Translations under genes and position numbers: made by a program | The notes under the pieces: model-generated | What the model was told of the DNA's origin: nothing | Seen by the model: only the letters and a program-made list of their open reading frames with translations | The model's database searches: none | NCBI GenBank assembly: GCA_025769875.1 | Contig: JAGFNK010001301.1 | Coordinates: 1 to 11,217, forward strand | Source: Russula earlei | Taxonomy: Eukaryota; Basidiomycota; Agaricomycetes; Russulales; Russulaceae | Length of the DNA: 11,217 nt | Direction of reading: 5' to 3' | Part shown: positions 7,701 through 11,217 of the stretch, one piece after another | Numbering within the stretch: position 1 is the first letter of the stretch | How the letters are laid out: every line of letters starts with the position of its first letter

Positions 7701-9348
7701 GCGGGTGTGTTTCTTGCAATCTTGAGATGATACACGTTTATGACATCACCTATAAGGGATGGGTCACATCCATTTGATAGTCAATTCGAGGCCGTGCAAC
7801 CTGTCCTAGAAGCTCGTCCCGTGGGACAATTCGATATTCCAAACCTCCAGTGAGACAAGGTTTCCTGCTTTACGAGTACCACAATGACGGCGTTAACAGA
7901 GCAGCCTCAATTGGAACCAGTTCCAGCATCTTTTGGGATTGTGCAACAATCGATATTCCCCTCCCGAGCAGTGAGGTTGGATTCGCTATGTAAGTCGCTC
8001 CTCTACCAATGAAGCGCAACTCGTTCAATTGCGTACCTCAAGGCCTGTTCAAACAGCACCTTCAGACTGCAGTGCCACAGGGAAAGGTAATGGATATTTA
8101 TCTGGCGAGTTCATGGGGGATGACACAAGTACAGAGTACGTGAATCAAGTCTTACGAGTGGTGTCTTTCTCATTATTACTAGCGAATCTCATGTATTTCT
8201 ACACCCGCCTACAAGTTCCCTCGAAATTACGCCCAATTACGAACAAACCCGGCCTGCCCAATCAGACACCATCTTTGCCTCGCAAAATGAGGGTCCTGTT
8301 GGACCCGTGCCAATTACTCGGTTCCGAGCAAGCGTTGAGTGGCAAGAATATTTGTTACCAGATGGCACCCGCTACTTTTCGAATCCTACTCTCAACGTTG
8401 TAACGGATGTTGATCTGCGCGACATTGGAAAACTAAATGCAATCACAAGGTTTCTTAATGGACAAGATGCGGAGATTCTGAACCCACCAGAGTGGGAATT
8501 ATGGCTCCGTAATGGGAATGAGTCAACGACAGAGACAGGATTTAGTCCACTTATGGCCTGGGTACACCACGGATCACGGATGGCGGTGTTCGCACGTCCT
8601 GCATTAGATCCAGGGAATCCTATAAGCAACAATGTTGATAGTAAGTTGCGGTGGATCACTCAGCTTATTCTCACATTGATCATTCTGTAGAGATAGAATC
8701 GGAATATCAATATTGGTCGTTCGTCATGTCCCATCCTGTTCATGTCATGCTGCCATCAGAATCTGTTCACGAAGCAATCAATGTCCTCACGTGGTTCTAT
8801 ACCAGTCTGTTTACTTGCTAATCTGTTTCTCCCGTTCATCCATCTTGTGCCAGACCGGCTGCAACAGTCACCACACCCTTCCGCGCCGCCGTTTAGTCAG
8901 GAGGAATGTCAAGAGTTGTTGACGCAACTTCGTTCTTCTAGCGGTGAGCCCTCTCACAGCGATCTGGCCTCTTGACATATGTCCTACCCAGATATGTCTA
9001 CCCTAGCTGTTGTTCGCACACGGGTTGTATCTTCAGTACTTGTTCGCGTTGGTAGGTTTTGGTTCATCTTCGAGTCACATCTCGTCGTCTTATTTAGATT
9101 GTTTAGTTGCATGGAGACAGGGTAGACAAGGGGACGGCGCGACATTTCAAGATCCCAGGCAAAGTAACAATGACCCCTCAGCTGGGATTTCACCTCCCCT
9201 TACTAGGGGTGAGTTCATCATTTCTTTCGTTTGTTCTGGTCTCCTTAACTTTTCCTGGAACGATCACATCGTCAAAGTCTCAGCACGGGAGGTGGCCTAT
9301 GTAGTACTAGTGGCATTGGGCTTTGTATTAGGGCGCCTGCTTGCTTGA
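4715..9348 (+). CDS. multi-ILEI-domain, WW-like protein (10 exons, 1393 aa)
   Basis: Inferred exons are 4715-5857, 5906-7704, 7757-7849, 7900-7989, 8043-8135, 8183-8640, 8691-8804, 8854-8943, 8992-9051 and 9107-9348. They total 4182 nt and stay in frame. The product has no signal peptide. Five ILEI/PANDER (FAM3-like) modules begin at residues 34, 193, 344, 503 and 657. A Pro/Ser-rich disordered linker follows (about 774-1120), then a WW-like motif (1126-1153), a conserved SEYQYWSFV...LPSE block, PPFSQEECQEL, and a hydrophobic C-terminus. ILEI domains are known from secreted FAM3 cytokines and from glycan-related proteins such as POMGNT1 and CEMIP, so ligand or glycan recognition is possible; no catalytic motif is seen. 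The C-terminal half resembles an Agaricomycete-specific family of unknown function. The join is inferred: a second gene starting at ATG 7884 is the main alternative. Confidence is high for coding and moderate for the single-gene model. Confidence 0.7.
4814..6976 (+). repeat. five tandem ILEI/PANDER modules
   Basis: Modules run roughly 4814-5113, 5291-5554, 5744-6064 (interrupted by intron 1), 6269-6532 and 6731-6976. Modules 1, 2 and 4 open with the family hallmark GLNVV, followed by a T/S-x-F(D/G) turn, an acidic-aromatic helix (for example FASLIEGLP), a VxVA-type strand, a helix ending ALESIGS or AIKSLGG, and a closing strand such as WVVIGSR or YALIGCKG. Module 3 opens YNLRIAAIS and module 5 GIQLLAVG; both are diverged. 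Short beta-rich linkers with a repeated xxxDG or DNVEF-type turn separate them. Repeats differ strongly from each other, so the array is old rather than recently amplified. Confidence 0.85.
5858..5905 (+). other. intron 1 (48 nt, phase 0)
   Basis: GTTCGG...ACAAG, with a TTGAC branch-like site at 5890-5894 and stop codons in all relevant reading. Removing it joins FVEQ to IPLGYLTAIV, which aligns without gaps with LVESKPANWIFAVA in module 2. A donor at 5864 would add two residues and aligns worse. Confidence 0.75.
7705..7756 (+). other. intron 2 (52 nt, phase 2)
   Basis: GTGTGT...TATAAG. Splicing converts the reading into DGSHPFDSQFEAVQPVLEAR, a natural-looking coding stretch. Without splicing, translation would stop at 7775-7777. 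Confidence 0.6.
7850..7899 (+). other. intron 3 (50 nt, phase 2)
   Basis: GTGAGA...AACAG with an ATGAC branch-like site near 7884. It removes the in-frame TGA at 7851. Weakest link of the model, because 7884 could itself be a start codon. Confidence 0.5.
7990..8042 (+). other. intron 4 (53 nt, phase 2)
   Basis: Consensus donor GTAAGT and acceptor TCAAG. Its use keeps frame with the next exon, which reads PVQTAPSDCSATG. If a separate gene started at 7884, the acceptor at 8056 would be needed instead. Confidence 0.6.
8136..8182 (+). other. intron 5 (47 nt, phase 2)
   Basis: GTACGT...ACTAG with a CTTAC branch-like site at 8151-8155. It connects to the frame that encodes the WW-like motif. Confidence 0.65.
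8340..8423 (+). other. WW-like motif
   Basis: Residues 1126-1153 of the predicted protein read W-QEYLLPDG-TRYFSNP and then TLNVVTDVDLRD. The spacing of the first Trp, the DGTRYFSNP strand-turn-strand and Asn-Pro matches the WW fold. The second canonical Trp is replaced within NVVTD, a variant that I remember in Agaricomycete proteins of this family. Classical WW domains bind Pro-rich peptides; with the second Trp missing, that activity is uncertain here. Confidence 0.55.
8641..8690 (+). other. intron 6 (50 nt, phase 1)
   Basis: GTAAGT...TGTAG. The position and phase are shared with the pseudogene intron at 3509-3540. Without splicing, the frame stops at the acceptor TAG. Confidence 0.85.
8805..8853 (+). 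other. intron 7 (49 nt, phase 1)
   Basis: GTCTGT...GCCAG with a CTAAT branch site at 8818-8822. It corresponds to pseudogene intron 3646-3697, which has the better donor GTATGT. Confidence 0.85.
8944..8991 (+). other. intron 8 (48 nt, phase 1)
   Basis: GTGAGC...CCCAG with CTTGAC at 8971-8976. It corresponds to pseudogene intron 3789-3838. Confidence 0.8.
9052..9106 (+). other. intron 9 (55 nt, phase 1)
   Basis: GTAGGT...GTTTAG. An acceptor at 9097 is also in frame, but the pseudogene acceptor (3962-3963) lines up with 9106. The 9106 choice also gives VRVVAWRQ without an insertion. Confidence 0.7.
9289..9345 (+). other. hydrophobic C-terminal segment
   Basis: The last 19 residues (1375-1393) are EVAYVVLVALGFVLGRLLA, long enough for one membrane helix and ending at the stop codon. 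With no N-terminal signal peptide this would fit a tail-anchored protein. In the upstream pseudogene the equivalent TGA is TGG, so the segment may once have been internal. Confidence 0.45.
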
Positions 9349-10944
9349 TCGTGGGTTAGGAGTGTGACCTGGTGATAATGCTGCCTCGGGGCGTCATTAT
9401 CGTTAGTGCCCCACTGCTATTCATCAGATACAGATACCATGACACCGATGACATTTCAGGTGTTGCGGGTTCCCTCGCCACGTCTCTGCCTCTACTTAAC
9501 GCACCTTCCCCTTTGCATGCCGCGATTATGTGTGCCGATGCCAACAAGGTTCTAGGCTAGCAATATTTCAACAGGCCACTAGTATTGGAGAAACTCAGAG
9601 ATCGCTCGACCCATGCACTGCCACTACTGACAAGGAGCCACCATGTGCTTGTGGCACCAACACAACACATACATACGAATGCCCCTCGTAGTGCTGGCTG
9701 GGGACAACCCGTCCTATCGAGAGACGAAGACGAGGGGGGGGCGGAGGAGAGGGTGCGAACTCGAAAGAAGGGAGAAGGGGATAGGGGCAGCCCGAGTAAG
9801 GGATAGTAAGTGGTCTCGAGGAGCGGGGAACACGAACGTGCCAATGCATGCAACTCCAGTGCAAGCCAGGAACCATCCGAACACGACCGCAGGATGACGC
9901 GCGTACGCACGCAGAAGTTAAACCGCAACCACCACTGGCAGGTCTAGGAAAGGGCAGCGCGCCGTGAATGCCGAGGATCGCTCATTTCATGACCCAAGCA
10001 CAATGAGACGCTGACGACACAATCAAAGGAGCGATGTTTTGCAAAGTAAGAAGGTTCCGTACTCAGGATGTACTCTAATGAAAAAAATAAAGTAGTTTAC
10101 TCACTTATGATGTGCTCAACGTTGATGCGCTCTCAACGTGGTTCGCGAACTCGCTAAAGGGTCCTGCATGATCATTTGTTGCCTTCATCTCACGCTACCA
10201 AGGTAATCTGACCCACAGTTCAAAAGGCCCAACATTACAAGAGTTCCGCTACTTCAAGCTTTAGTGCTTCATTGTGCCCCCGACCGCCTCAAAGTGTGGG
10301 CTAAACCCTCGATCCGCTTCAAACACTGGGTTGGCTTTAGTTATATCCGATCCAGAAGCTGCGTCCGAATAGTTCCTGTGCTAGATATACCAAATGAGGG
10401 CATGGTCATTTGGATCCGGTTGCCTTCTGAATCCCAGGATTAAGTGCAGGGGAACCAGATCACCCGTGGAGCAGCAACGGATGCACTACCAGGATATTTT
10501 GGCCTCGGTGCTCGGGGTCTCCTGCCTCCTCGCATTGCATTGCATCGCCTCCTCTCGACGAGAAGGCGAAGCCAGTTGGGGACTGGCGGGAGTTGATATC
10601 ATTGGCCCAATCTGCACCAACAAAACACCGTCAAAACATATACGGTCAGGCGAGGGCACTACCTCAAGCCCGAGCGGCGTAATCATCTCACAACACGCTA
10701 CAAATCCCGGTCGTGGGTAACCCATCGACGGCCGAAGGCGCATTTTCCATGCAGAAATCCTTGTCCCTGGCATGAAGCATCACGTAGAGCAGCGTGGGAG
10801 TGCCACAGATGATCATACGCGCTCATGACGGCGGCACATCGCTCTCGTTCTCCTTATATTATGGCCACGGAATCTGTCTGAAGCGCATTGAGCGTTGAAA
10901 TGTAGTGTACAGCCTGAGGCCATCAATGGCCAAGACAGAGGCGG
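9349..10944. other. intergenic, no gene recognised
   Basis: The first 200 bases may hold decayed coding sequence equivalent to the tail of the upstream paralog. About 9720-9830 is purine-rich with a run of eight G at 9734-9741. From about 10000 on there are short imperfect direct repeats: CTCAACGT twice near 10120, and two similar CCGCYTCAAA blocks near 10290 and 10315. Open frames are short and domain-free on both strands. No clear polyadenylation signal was seen just after 9348. Confidence 0.4.
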
Positions 10945-11217
10945 CTAAATTGTGAGGCAGTGCCCCACCAGGCTCCGGCGTGCACGCCGCAATCTTGCAT
11001 TGACGTCAAACTCGGACGGACGGCTACGTGGATGTGTAGAACGTCCGTCCGCGTGAGGCAGACCACTAAGGACCGTATGGGAAAGGCTGTTCATGAAGCA
11101 CAAATCGCCGGAGCGAAGTTCCAGGTGGCGCGTCGTAAGCACGAGAAGTGGGGGAGGGTCACCCGAGAGCGCCAGTGTCACAAGTATGTCACCGTCACCG
11201 CATTGATCACCACGTGG
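10945..11217 (-). CDS. possible C-terminal end of a protein, runs off the window
   Basis: The minus-strand frame is open from the right edge to a TAG at 10945-10947, giving about 90 residues. The segment GDILVTLALSGDPPPLLVL followed by LELRSGDLCFMNSLSHTV has the rhythm of a double-stranded beta-helix: alternating strands, a GDL turn and a late His. It could be the C-terminal part of a 2OG-Fe(II) oxygenase (AlkB-like) or a cupin. The iron-binding HxD motif would lie outside the window, so this cannot be confirmed. The last 35 residues are Arg-rich and unrevealing. It may also be chance. Confidence 0.25.
   Translation of the reverse strand, partial: PRGDQCGDGDILVTLALSGDPPPLLVLTTRHLELRSGDLCFMNSLSHTVLSGLPHADGRSTHPRSRPSEFDVNARLRRARRSLVGHCLTI

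Noticed and set aside
7755..7777. Stop codon at 7775-7777 as the end of the ILEI protein
   Set aside because: The last residues before it look unnatural, and an intron at 7705-7756 leads into a convincing coding frame.
7884..7989. ATG at 7884 opening a frame that reads MTALTEQPQLEPVPASFGI, a possible start of a separate WW-like gene
   Set aside because: It needs a 67-nt intron (7990-8056), longer than all others here. The fused model uses standard-length introns and keeps frame throughout. It remains the main alternative.
9557..9928. 123-residue minus-strand open frame
   Set aside because: It is Ser/Pro-rich translation opposite a purine-rich tract with no domain, and nothing supports a gene.
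10859..10875. GGCCACGGAATC shared with the LTR-like segment at about 1786
   Set aside because: Only 12 bases match and the flanks do not, so it is probably chance.
1..11217. CRISPR array, tRNA or rRNA genes, bacterial operon features
   Set aside because: No regularly spaced repeats, cloverleaf or ribosomal sequence was seen, and the intron structure is eukaryotic.

Overview
The window looks like nuclear DNA of a filamentous fungus, most likely an Agaricomycete (mushroom-forming basidiomycete). Two things suggest this. The coding regions are broken by many very short GT-AG introns (47-55 nt) with CTNAY-like branch sites. The C-terminal half of the main gene also resembles, from memory, a lineage-expanded Agaricomycete family with a WW-like motif and a conserved acidic motif (here PPFSQEECQEL). 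There is no bacterial-style gene packing, and no tRNA or rRNA was seen.

Layout. (1) 1-3110: gene-poor and repeat-like. It holds a 31-bp inverted repeat at its two edges (43-73 and 3080-3110), a C-rich low-complexity tract (about 430-1690) open on both strands, a probable LTR-type promoter with a TATA box (about 1765-2160), and small tandem repeats. (2) 3231-4213: a decayed, internally deleted relative of the main gene, with four intron positions still recognisable, a nonsense codon and frameshifts. (3) 4350-4714: the upstream region of the main gene, ending in a pyrimidine-rich leader. (4) 4715-9348: the main gene. By phase-consistent splicing I reconstruct ten exons and nine introns, giving 4182 nt of CDS (1393 codons plus stop). 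The product starts with five tandem ILEI/PANDER (FAM3, 'GG'-type) modules, continues through a long disordered linker, and ends in a WW-like motif and a conserved C-terminal region with a hydrophobic tail. (5) 9349-11217: mostly no recognisable gene. A minus-strand reading frame runs off the right edge and could be the 3' end of another protein.

The main gene is the most interesting item. A five-fold ILEI array joined to an Agaricomycete WW-like membrane-tail protein is an architecture I do not recognise as described. The broken upstream copy keeps a fragment of the ILEI part and the C-terminal part in the same order, which suggests that the two halves were already neighbours or one gene before the duplication. 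Splicing here is inferred from sequence only; transcripts would decide whether 4715-9348 is one gene or two.
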